Assembly (NCBI GenBank): GCA_937926215.1
Contig: CALEYA010000086.1
Location: 1-32,111, forward strand
Reading direction: 5' to 3'
Origin: an uncultured Croceitalea sp.
GTDB taxonomy: Bacteria; Bacteroidota; Bacteroidia; Flavobacteriales; Flavobacteriaceae
DNA: 32,111 bases
Below, in pieces: positions 18,003 to 25,206 of the stretch (its first letter is position 1; every line of letters begins with the position of its first letter). The translations under genes were made by a program, and so were the position numbers. The notes under the pieces were generated by a model. The model was not told the origin of the DNA, searched no databases, and was given only the letters and a program-made list of their open reading frames with translations.

Positions 18003-18536
18003 ATGAACATGAAGACCACTAAACTTTTAAAGTCAATAATCGTATTTCTTTTGTTGGGCATAACTGCATATTCACAGGAACCCACTACAAACCTATACCC
18101 CTTGCAAGCAGATGTGCAAACACTGGACGGTATTATTAAAGCGTATTACGATGTAATTTCCGGTGGAGCGGGACAACCTAGGGATTGGGAAAGGGATACG
18201 TCATTACACCACCCGGATGCCCTAATAATGATTACGGGAAAGGATAAAAACAGTATCCCTTATATGATAACCCAGAGTTTATCCGAATATCATAAAAGTT
18301 TTGGGGTTCCTAAAAGCGGATTTTGGGAGTATGAGATCAGTAGGGAAACACGAACTTTTGGAAACATTACCCATGTCTGGAGTACTTATGAAACAAAAAC
18401 AGAGAAAAATGGGCCGGTAACGCAAAGGGGTATAAACAGTATCCAATTGTATTATGATGGGAATAGATGGTGGATTCTTTCTTGGATGTTTGACAATGAA
18501 AGAACCGACAATCCATTACCAAAAAAGCACCGATAA
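18003..18536 (+). CDS. secreted NTF2-like (SnoaL-type) protein
   Basis: This encodes 177 residues with a signal peptide (KSIIVFLLLGITAYSQ). The mature part has the cone-shaped NTF2 pattern: a helix DVQTLDGIIKAYYDVISG, strands with LHHPDALIMITG, then ITHVWSTYETKTEKNGPVTQRGINSIQLYYDGNRWWILSWMFDNE, where the last strands form the sheet. Many such periplasmic proteins of Bacteroidota have no known reaction, and the ligand is unknown. The ATG at 18009 is an equally good start. It follows the broken formylglycine-generating enzyme gene in the same direction after 169 bases and may be the last gene of the plus-strand arm of the locus. Confidence 0.8.
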   Translation: MNMKTTKLLKSIIVFLLLGITAYSQEPTTNLYPLQADVQTLDGIIKAYYDVISGGAGQPRDWERDTSLHHPDALIMITGKDKNSIPYMITQSLSEYHKSFGVPKSGFWEYEISRETRTFGNITHVWSTYETKTEKNGPVTQRGINSIQLYYDGNRWWILSWMFDNERTDNPLPKKHR

Positions 18537-18689
18537 GCAAAAGCAGTTCAATATTTAAGATATTTTGCTTTTTGAACAGTTGGGTTTTAAGGTGAAGTTC
18601 ACAATGTGCGGTCTTCCCTAAAAATAGGACGGTTTCTAATTGGAATTTTCCAGGACTAAATTTTAACTTCCAGATTTAATGATTTTGCT

Positions 18690-18850
18690 AGCTTTTCGAG
18701 TCATCTGTGACTGCCACAGGATTCGCTGCGCGCATCCTGACAAAGCTCCGCTTTGAAAATCAACAAAAAAGAAAACTCACTGCACTAAAAAACAAAAGCA
18801 AGCAATGTTTTTTAGCTTGCTTCGTTTTCAACTTTTTTTGTTGATTTATT
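18690..18850. other. structured 3' flank of tRNA-Arg: long hairpin with possible pseudoknot and a tRNA-3'-like copy
   Basis: The gap 18537-18852 holds no gene. Its part downstream of the tRNA (minus strand) has an outer stem near 18757-18770 with 18833-18847 (AAATCAACAAAAAA type arms), which could terminate the tRNA. Inside are a 9-bp stem (18785-18793 with 18807-18815) and a 7-bp stem (18796-18802 with 18816-18822) arranged so that both can form only as an H-type pseudoknot, or as alternatives. At 18707-18724 a segment matches the tRNA 3' end (18852-18869) at 15 of 18 bases, followed by CAGGAT/ATCCTG arms. Confidence 0.5.
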
Positions 18851-18852
18851 CG

Positions 18853-18926
18853 TGACCTCGACAGGATTCAAACCTGTAACCTTCTGAGCCGTAATCAGAT
18901 GCGCTATTCAGTTGCGCCACGAGGCC
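18853..18926 (-). tRNA. tRNA-Arg (anticodon ACG)
   Basis: The minus strand folds as a complete cloverleaf of 74 bases including the discriminator A. The acceptor stem is GGCCTCG with CGAGGTC (one G-T pair), the D stem GCGC, the anticodon stem TCTGA/TCAGA with loop TTACGGC giving anticodon ACG, and the T stem ACAGG/CCTGT with loop TTTGAAT. The CCA end is not encoded, as CGA follows the discriminator. The first base would be read as inosine after TadA action and decodes CGU, CGC and CGA. Confidence 0.95.
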
Positions 18927-18990
18927 TTTTTAATGGGGTGCAAATATATTTCTTTTTACATTTACCACAAAACCCAAGAACAAGATTTCC

Positions 18991-19503
18991 ATGGATTTTA
19001 ACTCCTACATTCGTGATATTAAAGACTTTCCTGAGCCAGGCGTGGTATTTAAGGACATAACACCGCTCTTAAAAGACGTCAATGCGCTCAACGCGGCGGC
19101 CGAAGCGCTGTTCCAAATGACCAAAAACCACAAGGTAGATAAAGTGGTAGGGGTGGACAGTCGCGGTTTTATTTTTGCGCCCATGTTGGCATTAAAACAC
19201 CAAGCTGGTTTTGTGCCTGTGCGGAAAGTGGGCAAATTGCCCTATAAGACGGTCTCACAATCCTATGATCTGGAATACGGTACGGATACCTTGGAAATTC
19301 ATTTGGACGCCATTAAGCAAGGGGAGAAGGTATTGGTACATGATGATGTTTTGGCAACCGGAGGTACCGCCAAAGCGGTTTGCAAACTAGTGGAACAATT
19401 GGGTGGGGAAGTGGTACAATGCAACTTTTTGGTCCATTTAGGGTTTTTGCCTGGTGCGGAACAGTTGAAGGGTTTCGAAATTACCTCATTGCTCACCTAT
19501 TAA
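18991..19503 (+). CDS. apt: adenine phosphoribosyltransferase
   Basis: This 170-residue enzyme has the usual length for the family. It converts adenine and PRPP to AMP and pyrophosphate in purine salvage. Visible motifs are FPEPGVVFKDITPLL at the N-terminus (the adenine hood), VVGVDSRGFIFAP, VPVRKVGKLPYKTV and the PRPP-binding loop VLVHDDVLATGGTA (residues 114-127). It is soluble and cytoplasmic. Its stop codon overlaps the stop of a small gene on the opposite strand (19500-19502). It is divergent from the tRNA gene. Confidence 0.97.
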   Translation: MDFNSYIRDIKDFPEPGVVFKDITPLLKDVNALNAAAEALFQMTKNHKVDKVVGVDSRGFIFAPMLALKHQAGFVPVRKVGKLPYKTVSQSYDLEYGTDTLEIHLDAIKQGEKVLVHDDVLATGGTAKAVCKLVEQLGGEVVQCNFLVHLGFLPGAEQLKGFEITSLLTY

Positions 19504-19652
19504 CCCAATGCCTTGGTGGTTACAAAATACCGCCAACCTATTATGGCCAATTGTATTTTGGAAGCCTTGGCGAGGTCCAATCGTTTTTTGGTATACGAGG
19601 GTAAAAGTACTTTGTTGAGTTTAGCTAGAAACGAATAAAATGCCTGTTGCAT
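19500..19652 (-). CDS. 50-aa basic conserved flavobacterial small protein
   Basis: The frame gives MQQAFYSFLAKLNKVLLPSY, then TKKRLDLAKASKIQLAIIGW and RYFVTTKALG. It is basic and amphipathic, with a central hydrophobic AIIGWRYFV. I recall short proteins of this pattern (LLPS-x-x-K-x-x-LDL-x-KASK-x-Q-x-AIIG-x-R-x-x-VT) near apt in other Flavobacteriaceae, sometimes carrying a doubtful SsrA-binding label, but I could not check that. The gene converges on apt with both stop codons overlapping by three bases. I see no SmpB fold in so short a chain, so the function is unknown. Confidence 0.75.
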   Translation of the reverse strand: MQQAFYSFLAKLNKVLLPSYTKKRLDLAKASKIQLAIIGWRYFVTTKALG

Positions 19653-19785
19653 GGGTGGTAATTTTAGGCAAAATACAAAAGTTAACTACTTTAGGGCAAG
19701 CTGGTAGGACATTTATAGGCCGCAAAATTTAATTTAGAGGAAAACCTTAGGTTACGATACTCCTTTGGCGGTGCCAACAAAAATA

Positions 19786-19810
19786 AAAGCTCGGTCATCG
19801 ACCGAGCTTT
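19786..19810 (-). terminator. terminator of the SPFH gene
   Basis: A perfect 11-bp stem (AAAGCTCGGTC with GACCGAGCTTT) has a 3-nt loop. It ends 7 bases before the SPFH stop codon on the plus coordinate and is followed on the minus strand by TATTTTTG. Confidence 0.88.
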
Positions 19811-19817
19811 CTTTTGG

Positions 19818-21152
19818 CTATTTCTGCTTGCTTTCCAGCATTTTTTTGGCGAGATCTGCACCGATCAAGGACTGTAACAGATTATCGCTGTTTTTGTTGC
19901 TGGAGCCCCCCTCGATAAAAATTTCCGGAAGGTTCAAACTTTTCAATTGTCCGGCGACGCCAACAGCAGTTTTATAGTCCCACTCCGCGCGCTCTTGTGG
20001 GGTAAGACCTGCGTTTACCAATTTTGCGTTTTGATACGCTTCGGCATCGGCAGCGACTTTCTTGCTTTGGGCCTTAAATTTCTCCACTTCAAACTGCTTC
20101 TTTTCCTTTACAAGGTTAAACTCCGCCACTTTGGCTTCGGTTTCCGCAGCAATGGTTTTTTGGATCTGCTCCTTTTCCAGTCGGGCACGCTCCGCGGCTT
20201 TCTCGGCCTCACCTCTGGCCTTTTCTTTCTGGGCACGGTAGAATTCGCGCTCTGCCTGCTGCTTTTCCAATTGGGTTTGGGCTACTTCCTCCTTTTGCAA
20301 TTGCAACCTATTGTCAAAAGTTTCTTCCCAATCGATTTCCGTAACCACCGCTTGGATAACCGTAAGGCCATAAGCCCCTAAGGAATTTCCTTTTTCACGT
20401 ACGGGCTCCCCGTCCACTTTTTTGATGCGAAAACGCTTCTGTTTTCCCTCATTGTTGACCACGGTGCGGACAACATTACTGTCCCCAATAATTTCCCGGC
20501 TTTCATTGGCGACGTACTCTTCCAAGACGTACATGCCGTTTTCCAATTGGTCTTTAAAATAACGATCAAAATCAGATGCTTGCCCAGAGATATAATCTTG
20601 GGCGTCCATAAGTTTACAGGTGTTTTTAATGGACTGATCTATATTGGGTATAATACGCGAACGCATCAAGTTTTCCTCTGTTTTGTTCCTGTCCGCCACG
20701 GAAAGGAATTGTGTTTCATCCTCCGTGTTGATACTGATGACTACTGAAGTAGCTATCCGTGCTTTTACCGCATCGCTAAAGGCCCAATATTTGGCGGCAT
20801 CCACATTGGCATATTCGCTCTGCTCACCCAATTCGCCATCCGATCCCGGAATCACATATTTTATGGGCAACTCAAATTGTATGGGAATAAGCCTGCCCCA
20901 CATTTTTGTGTGGATTCCCTGTCTAAAGACTGCTTTTTGACCGCCCCATGGATATTGCACGGCATATGCCGTACCGGGTTCCGCATAAAAGAACGTTCCG
21001 GTAACGACGCTTAACACGACACCTATCACAATAATTTGTACACTTCGTTTCGTGTTGAACCAGTTTAAAATACTGGCATTTTTAAATAAGGGCTTCAATA
21101 GTAAACTAAGAACCCCAACAAGTATGACGATTATTCCTAAAAATGTTAACAT
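19818..21152 (-). CDS. SPFH/band-7 domain membrane protein
   Basis: This 444-residue protein has two N-terminal membrane segments (about 3-20 and 38-56), then an SPFH domain (about 57-290, YAEPGTAYAVQYPWGGQKAVFRQGIHTKMWGRLIPIQF), then a long charged coiled coil (about 285-385, with QLEKQQAEREFYRAQKEKAR-type repeats) and a C-terminal tail. Such proteins oligomerise into cage-like rings at the membrane and are linked to membrane order and protease control. The partner is not known. It is monocistronic, with a clear terminator. Its upstream region holds the first of two tiny-peptide repeat units, 168 bases before the start codon on the same strand. Confidence 0.9.
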   Translation of the reverse strand: MLTFLGIIVILVGVLSLLLKPLFKNASILNWFNTKRSVQIIVIGVVLSVVTGTFFYAEPGTAYAVQYPWGGQKAVFRQGIHTKMWGRLIPIQFELPIKYVIPGSDGELGEQSEYANVDAAKYWAFSDAVKARIATSVVISINTEDETQFLSVADRNKTEENLMRSRIIPNIDQSIKNTCKLMDAQDYISGQASDFDRYFKDQLENGMYVLEEYVANESREIIGDSNVVRTVVNNEGKQKRFRIKKVDGEPVREKGNSLGAYGLTVIQAVVTEIDWEETFDNRLQLQKEEVAQTQLEKQQAEREFYRAQKEKARGEAEKAAERARLEKEQIQKTIAAETEAKVAEFNLVKEKKQFEVEKFKAQSKKVAADAEAYQNAKLVNAGLTPQERAEWDYKTAVGVAGQLKSLNLPEIFIEGGSSNKNSDNLLQSLIGADLAKKMLESKQK

Positions 21153-21320
21153 GGGCTATAATTTAATGGTTATTACAATGATTTTTTGATGCTGCTTTCC
21201 CAGCATGTTCCCTACGATTTTTCAATCCCAAAAAGAACTTGGAAAGCTTAGTATCTGGTTAGAATTTTTGATCCTTTGGACCAATAGCTCAGGGATAAGA
21301 CCTTGCAAGATATTGCTGGT

Positions 21321-21383
21321 CTATAGTAAGACGACTAACACACTTAAGATAAGTGTAATTACAAATTTGACTAATGCGATCAT
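21321..21383 (-). CDS. 20-aa hydrophobic peptide, copy A
   Basis: This minute frame starts MIALVKFV and continues with a wholly hydrophobic tail (ITLILSVLVVLL), one membrane helix with a single Lys near the N-terminus. Support for coding comes from comparison with copy B at 22031-22096. Of the first 14 codons, five differ only synonymously (codons 2, 5, 6, 11 and 13), three give small changes (I/V, T/A, I/V) and the rest are identical. The upstream blocks are conserved at equal spacing. A weak hairpin overlaps the stop codon. It may be a type I toxin-like or other small membrane peptide; no function is shown. Confidence 0.65.
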   Translation of the reverse strand: MIALVKFVITLILSVLVVLL

Positions 21384-21660
21384 TTCACAACTAATTTTGG
21401 TTATTACTACAATACGCCACGTGGTTACTTTTTTAATATAAGCTGATAAGCGTCATGTTTCCAAATATTTGGAACCGAATTAATACAATTAAATACAACT
21501 ATGTAAGCTTTTTAATGTCTTAGAATATAATACTAAAGTGACTTCCTTGTAAAATATTTTAAAATGTAATTTTAAAGTAGTATTTGTATATAAAAGTGAA
21601 ACAAGTGAAGGCTGTTTTTCAATCGATTTTTTAAAACCAAGGGCCTTTTCATTACAAAAA
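21384..21660 (-). repeat. upstream part of repeat unit A
   Basis: This is the leader and promoter region of the 20-aa peptide. It aligns collinearly with 22097-22378. Shared blocks include a 13-base identity TCATGTTTCCAAA (plus strand, 21453-21465), the block AAGTGACTTCCTTGTAAAAT (21536-21555, 18 of 20 identical to B) and a looser block near 21606-21655. Spacings between blocks are 71 and 70 bases in both copies. The 13-base block sits in a palindrome CCAAATATTTGG (21461-21472), whose minus-strand reading ATATTTG resembles the Bacteroidota -7 element. Confidence 0.65.
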
Positions 21661-21840
21661 ATGAAGAAAAAGCGATTTCCATTATTTTAAAAGACAGTTC
21701 ACTAGACTAAGCCTTTTACACAAAATGTAAAAATTACGACAAGTATCGGTTCACAAGAAAAAGTAAGATCAGGATATAAGTACCTATAAAGTGCTTAAAA
21801 AACACTCTTGTATGAGCTAGAAAAAAGCTCAAAACGAATA
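21661..21840. other. AT-rich spacer between repeat units
   Basis: These 180 bases contain small hairpins (GAGCT/AGCTC near 21813-21830, AGTG/CACT near 21790-21806) and no frame with a family signal. It is probably intergenic DNA between the terminator of unit B and the promoter of unit A. Confidence 0.4.
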
Positions 21841-21850
21841 CCACAAAAAA

Positions 21851-21872
21851 ACCGACCCCTATTGGAGTCGGC
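21851..21872 (-). terminator. terminator of repeat unit B transcript
   Basis: An 8-bp stem (CCGACTCC with GGGGTCGG, read on the minus strand) contains one U-G wobble and has an AATA loop. A seven-T run follows. The wobble fits only the minus-strand RNA, so transcription from the B unit ends here, about 160 bases after the peptide stop codon. Confidence 0.85.
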
Positions 21873-21874
21873 TT

Positions 21875-22030
21875 TTGCGATTTTTGATGTACGGTTGATG
21901 GTTCGGTACATCGATTTGGAATTGATTAGATTCCGTTTTTTGATTGCTTACATAAAGGTTGATGAAACCTTTCTATTTTTTTGATTGATACGTTTTGGCT
22001 GATTAGGCCTTTTTTTGATTGATGTTATGG
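21875..22030 (-). repeat. 3' region of unit B: recurring AATCAAAAAA followed by small hairpins
   Basis: On the minus strand AATCAAAAAA occurs at 22011-22020, 21976-21986 and 21936-21945, with a shorter ATCAAAAA at 21881-21888; a further copy ends at the peptide B start codon (22096-22105). Each is followed by a small stem whose loop holds ATCA (GGC/GCC, AAGGTT/AACCTT, GGAAT/ATTCC, GATGTAC/GTACATC). The region is transcribed with peptide B if the terminator at 21851 is used. Its purpose is unknown. Confidence 0.5.
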
Positions 22031-22096
22031 TTATGATAAAGCGATGGTCATTAAACTAAGGACTAAGGCTACTACAAACTTTACTAATGCTATCAT
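22031..22096 (-). CDS. 21-aa hydrophobic peptide, copy B
   Basis: The frame begins MIALVKFV, identical to copy A for eight residues, and goes on VALVLSLMTIALS. It is one predicted membrane helix with a Lys at position 6. The start codon directly follows AATCAAAAA, the A-rich start context seen elsewhere here. The leader is about 73 bases from the conserved TCATGTTTCCAAA block, against 70 in copy A. The mRNA continues through a hairpin-rich 3' region to a strong terminator at 21851. The substitution pattern against copy A favours a translated peptide over chance, but expression is not shown. Confidence 0.68.
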   Translation of the reverse strand: MIALVKFVVALVLSLMTIALS

Positions 22097-22378
22097 TTTT
22101 TGATTGTTGTTATGGTGATTAATTTGATTTACTTTTCTAAATATTTTTTGAAGATATGCTGACAAAGCTCATGTTTCCAAACAGATAGCAATAAAATAAT
22201 AATATTGAATATAAAACTATAAGTAAATAAATACTAATCCTTTTAAAATATAAGTGACCTACTTGTAAAATGTATCAATTATATATTTAAAATATATAAA
22301 AAGATATAAATATATAAGTATTGAAGGGGTGTTTTCTTGGTTTTTTGATACACCTAGGGGCATCTCATTGTCAAAAGG
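22097..22378 (-). repeat. upstream part of repeat unit B
   Basis: This is the leader and promoter of the 21-aa peptide and the counterpart of 21384-21660. It holds TCATGTTTCCAAA at 22169-22181, AAGTGACCTACTTGTAAAAT at 22252-22271 (with AAGT/ACTT arms that could be a protein site) and the third block near 22322-22375. The offset between copies is 716 bases for the first two blocks. Very AT-rich DNA (22190-22320) separates them. Confidence 0.65.
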
Positions 22379-22413
22379 CCATATTTGGTGCTTTTCATTA
22401 TTTTCACAATGAC

Positions 22414-22442
22414 AAAGACCGACCAAAATTGGGTCGGTCTTT
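22414..22442 (-). terminator. terminator of the M56/M23 peptidase gene
   Basis: A perfect 11-bp stem (AAAGACCGACC with GGTCGGTCTTT) has a 7-nt loop and lies 28 bases beyond the stop codon. The T run on the minus strand is short. Confidence 0.85.
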
Positions 22443-22469
22443 TCGTGATTTGATTGATGAATACCGGGA

Positions 22470-24695
22470 TTAGTTTTCTTTTGTAGTGATTTCTACAACG
22501 CCATTTTTAGCTTTCTTGCCATATTTCTTTTTTGCGGATTTTCCTTTATACACATTGACACTTTTTATTTTATCCGTTTCAAATTTGGCAAAAACCTTGG
22601 CAGAAACCTCTTCACCATCTATGAGGTAGAGGGGTTTTTTGTTACCACCGGTACGGACGGAAATATCGCTTTTATCACTATTGATGATTTCAATACTGGT
22701 ATTGTCGTTATCCTTATTGATAATGTGGACTTCGGAAGACTTGTTTTTCTTCTTTATTTTTTTGGAATTCTTTCCGCTGGATATGATCTTAATTTTATGG
22801 TCGTCATCTTCATCGTTGGAATAAAACGTAAATGAATTTTCCTCTAAGTCATCCTCATCTACTTCTTCACCATCGATAAAGATTTTTCTATCGCCATTCT
22901 CTTCTTTAATAATAATTTCCTCAGGATCGGAATCGGAATCCGTTACCCAAATGGCCGTTTTGTTGGTATGGACCTTAGTAGTGCTGTTTTTGCTGCCCAC
23001 AGAAACCAGGTTCTCCTCCAAATCAATATAGATGACTATAGGCTTAATGGCCCCATTTTCAATAGAAGAACTATAGGCATTGTTAAAAGTCCCTCCATTG
23101 GTACTTTTGCCACGTAACTCAAATTTGATTTCCTCGATTTCCATAGCTTCATTGTGGACCACCGTATATGAAAAATCAATAGCGTCCTTGGCCAGATCAG
23201 CCTTCATTTTTTCCAACTGGGCATCCGTGGTTTCCTTGGTAATGAGGAGCTCTATACTTTTTGGGGCGGCTTTCAGTTGAATTGGGACCGTCTTTATTTT
23301 CTCTATTTTCTTTTTAGGCTCTGCATGGATATCGGTATCGATAAAGGCTACAAAACTCTCCGGGTTTAGGGCCTGCTTGTCCTTTACAATTTCAAAATGT
23401 AGATGCGGTCCGCTGGATACCCCGGTGTTACCAACATAACCTAGCACTTTTCCTACTTCAATAGTTTCGTTCAAAGCCACGGTTTTCTTGTCCAGATGAA
23501 GGTATTTTGTGGCATAGCCTTGGCCATGATCTATAATGACAAAATTTCCGTTGGTATTGTTGTAAGAAGCGGCAGCAACGGTGCCCGACGCACTTGCGTT
23601 AACCTCGGTGCCCTTCTTGGCCACTAGATCAATACCTTTGTGCAGCTTTCCTTTGGCAATGCCATTTTGGACCTCTCCAAATTTTGAGGATACCTTACGA
23701 ATGGCTTCCTGTTTAATGGGGGTCTTGAAATTTGGGGCTTCCGCAGGAACAACGATATTGGTATCCTCTGCATAGCGTACCTCTTTTTTGGTATTAAAAG
23801 CGAGCAAGAACAGCCCTAAAAATGGCAGGATAATAAGTGCTTTACCGTAATTTCTCTTGTGTGATGGTTTTTGATGTAACATTAGGATTCGTTTTTTGAT
23901 TTGTCCACTTGGAAGTCGCAATGAAAAGGTTCTCCCAAATAAGGACAGTTGTGTTAATGAATTAAAGAATGGATTAATGATGGACAAATTTTGATGGGTC
24001 AGCACCTGTTGTAACATAAGATACTGGTACCGTTTTTTGTCGATTTCTTGTGTGCACGTTTTATGGTCGGCTACAAATTCCAGATTCTGCTTTATCATTT
24101 TACCATAGTACCAGGCAAACGGATTGAACCATTGCAGGATGATTAAGAATTCCGTGATAAGGATATCCAAGGAATGCAGCTCTCTGGCATGTACTTTCTC
24201 ATGGGAAACGATAAGGTCCAACTCCGCTTTTGCAAATTGCCTTGGATGGTAAAAAATGTGCTTAAAAAAAGAAAATGGCGAAATATGCCTGTGTGTAAGC
24301 ACATGGTAAAAGGAATCTTCGCGTTGCACATCACTTTGCCTTCTAATATGCCAAATACGTATGAACTGATGGCACAGACGAATTCCCAAAACCAATACCC
24401 CTGCAAGATACAATACGGTTAAAAATGTCCAAGGTTCCAAAAGTCCCAAGAAAGTTTCGGCCGCGGCCTCGGGAACAATTTCGGACGTTTCCAAATAGCT
24501 CAGTTCTGGACGTTCAACATAGGTTATTTGGGTAATTTCAAAAAAGGGCAAGAGTATGGAAATAAGGACTCCAGAACCCAAGAAAAATCGGTTACCGTTG
24601 AACAAGGTCTCTCGTTTTAGAAACACCAGGTAGGCCACCAAAAAAAGGGTTAAGACCAAACATGACTTTAATAGATGTATAAAAAATAGCTCCAT
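22470..24695 (-). CDS. M56/M23 fusion metallopeptidase (BlaR1-like sensor with peptidoglycan endopeptidase domain)
   Basis: This encodes 741 residues. Residues 1-300 form the membrane M56 domain, with the zinc motif HEKVH at 165-169 and helices at about 5-27, 36-52, 90-107 and 284-301. Residues about 335-455 form a complete M23/LytM domain with H352 and D356 (HKGID), then H431 and H433 (GPHLHFE). A low-complexity Lys/Asp/Glu-rich middle follows. Residues about 690-741 look like the end of a TonB-plug motif (PLYLIDGEEVSAKVF ... KNGVVEITTKEN). M56 proteins pair with BlaI repressors to sense envelope damage and cleave the repressor, and the M23 part suggests direct contact with peptidoglycan. 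The start overlaps the BlaI stop by one base (TAATG), so the two are coupled. Confidence 0.92.
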   Translation of the reverse strand: MELFFIHLLKSCLVLTLFLVAYLVFLKRETLFNGNRFFLGSGVLISILLPFFEITQITYVERPELSYLETSEIVPEAAAETFLGLLEPWTFLTVLYLAGVLVLGIRLCHQFIRIWHIRRQSDVQREDSFYHVLTHRHISPFSFFKHIFYHPRQFAKAELDLIVSHEKVHARELHSLDILITEFLIILQWFNPFAWYYGKMIKQNLEFVADHKTCTQEIDKKRYQYLMLQQVLTHQNLSIINPFFNSLTQLSLFGRTFSLRLPSGQIKKRILMLHQKPSHKRNYGKALIILPFLGLFLLAFNTKKEVRYAEDTNIVVPAEAPNFKTPIKQEAIRKVSSKFGEVQNGIAKGKLHKGIDLVAKKGTEVNASASGTVAAASYNNTNGNFVIIDHGQGYATKYLHLDKKTVALNETIEVGKVLGYVGNTGVSSGPHLHFEIVKDKQALNPESFVAFIDTDIHAEPKKKIEKIKTVPIQLKAAPKSIELLITKETTDAQLEKMKADLAKDAIDFSYTVVHNEAMEIEEIKFELRGKSTNGGTFNNAYSSSIENGAIKPIVIYIDLEENLVSVGSKNSTTKVHTNKTAIWVTDSDSDPEEIIIKEENGDRKIFIDGEEVDEDDLEENSFTFYSNDEDDDHKIKIISSGKNSKKIKKKNKSSEVHIINKDNDNTSIEIINSDKSDISVRTGGNKKPLYLIDGEEVSAKVFAKFETDKIKSVNVYKGKSAKKKYGKKAKNGVVEITTKEN

Positions 24696-25054
24696 TACTT
24701 TTCTTTTTCTATAAGTTGTATGATTTCTTTTAAATCTTGCACCGATATTTTTTCTTCCTTGGCAAAAAAGGAAACCAAGCTTTTAAAAGAGTTATCGTAG
24801 TAGTCGGCAATGGTTTCGTCGATGAAGGCTTTTCTATAGAGTTCCTTGCTAATGATAGGGAAGTAACGGTGCGTATTGCCAAATGCCTCATGGGCCACAT
24901 AGCCTTTTTCTTCCAAGTTCCTAATAATGGTGGAGAGCGTATTATAATGGGGTTTTTCATCTGTAAAAGCCTCTAAAACTTCTTTTACGAAGGCTTTTTC
25001 CAGCTTCCAAAGGATTTTCATGATTTCCTCTTCCTTATTGGTCAATTTTTGCAT
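24695..25054 (-). CDS. BlaI/MecI/CopY-family transcriptional repressor
   Basis: This 119-residue winged-helix protein begins MQKLTNKEEEIMKILWKLEKAFVKEVLEAF. The recognition helix region is KPHYNTLSTIIRNLEEKGYVAHEAFGNTHRYFPII, the standard BlaI pattern. The C-terminal 45 residues form the dimer helices, where the cognate protease cleaves. It should repress its own operon with the M56/M23 gene and perhaps the divergent antiporter. A matched array of half-sites lies at 25093-25137. Confidence 0.95.
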   Translation of the reverse strand: MQKLTNKEEEIMKILWKLEKAFVKEVLEAFTDEKPHYNTLSTIIRNLEEKGYVAHEAFGNTHRYFPIISKELYRKAFIDETIADYYDNSFKSLVSFFAKEEKISVQDLKEIIQLIEKEK

Positions 25055-25092
25055 GCTACTTTATTTTGGTTCCAAACCTACTATTATAAAAT

Positions 25093-25137
25093 TAGTTACA
25101 CAACTATATTTATAGTTATTTAACTATTTTTTTAGTT
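25093..25137. promoter_or_regulatory. phased TAGTT/AACTA half-site array, probable BlaI operators
   Basis: Two 16-base inverted repeats lie at 25102-25117 (arms AACTATA/TATAGTT, perfect) and at 25122-25137 (arms AACTA/TAGTT, perfect, T-rich centre). They start 20 bases apart, two helical turns. A further half-site TAGTT lies at 25093-25097. The array sits 39 to 83 bases upstream of the blaI start codon and 70 bases before the antiporter start, so it could control both directions. Confidence 0.7.
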
Positions 25138-25206
25138 ATTTAATTGTCCTTTCAATTGATTCCTAAGTGTAAATCTTGGGTTATATTTACCCCAAAACAC
25201 ACCATA

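Noticed and set aside
21205-21441. A 78-aa plus-strand frame upstream of the SPFH gene
   Set aside because: It runs antisense through the conserved 20-aa peptide unit, shows no family signal, and has no counterpart frame in the second repeat unit.
21784-22470. CRISPR-like array suggested by regularly recurring TTTTTTGATT motifs
   Set aside because: The motif is only 10 bases, spacing is irregular (34, 41 and 85 bases) and there are no cas genes.
24174-24422. An 82-aa plus-strand frame inside the M56 domain
   Set aside because: It is antisense to the zinc-motif region of a clear gene and has no recognisable features.
25144-25206. TTG-started N-terminal extension of the antiporter
   Set aside because: The 21 added residues are polar and unlike family N-termini, and they overlap the operator and promoter region; the GTG at 25207 fits the first helix.
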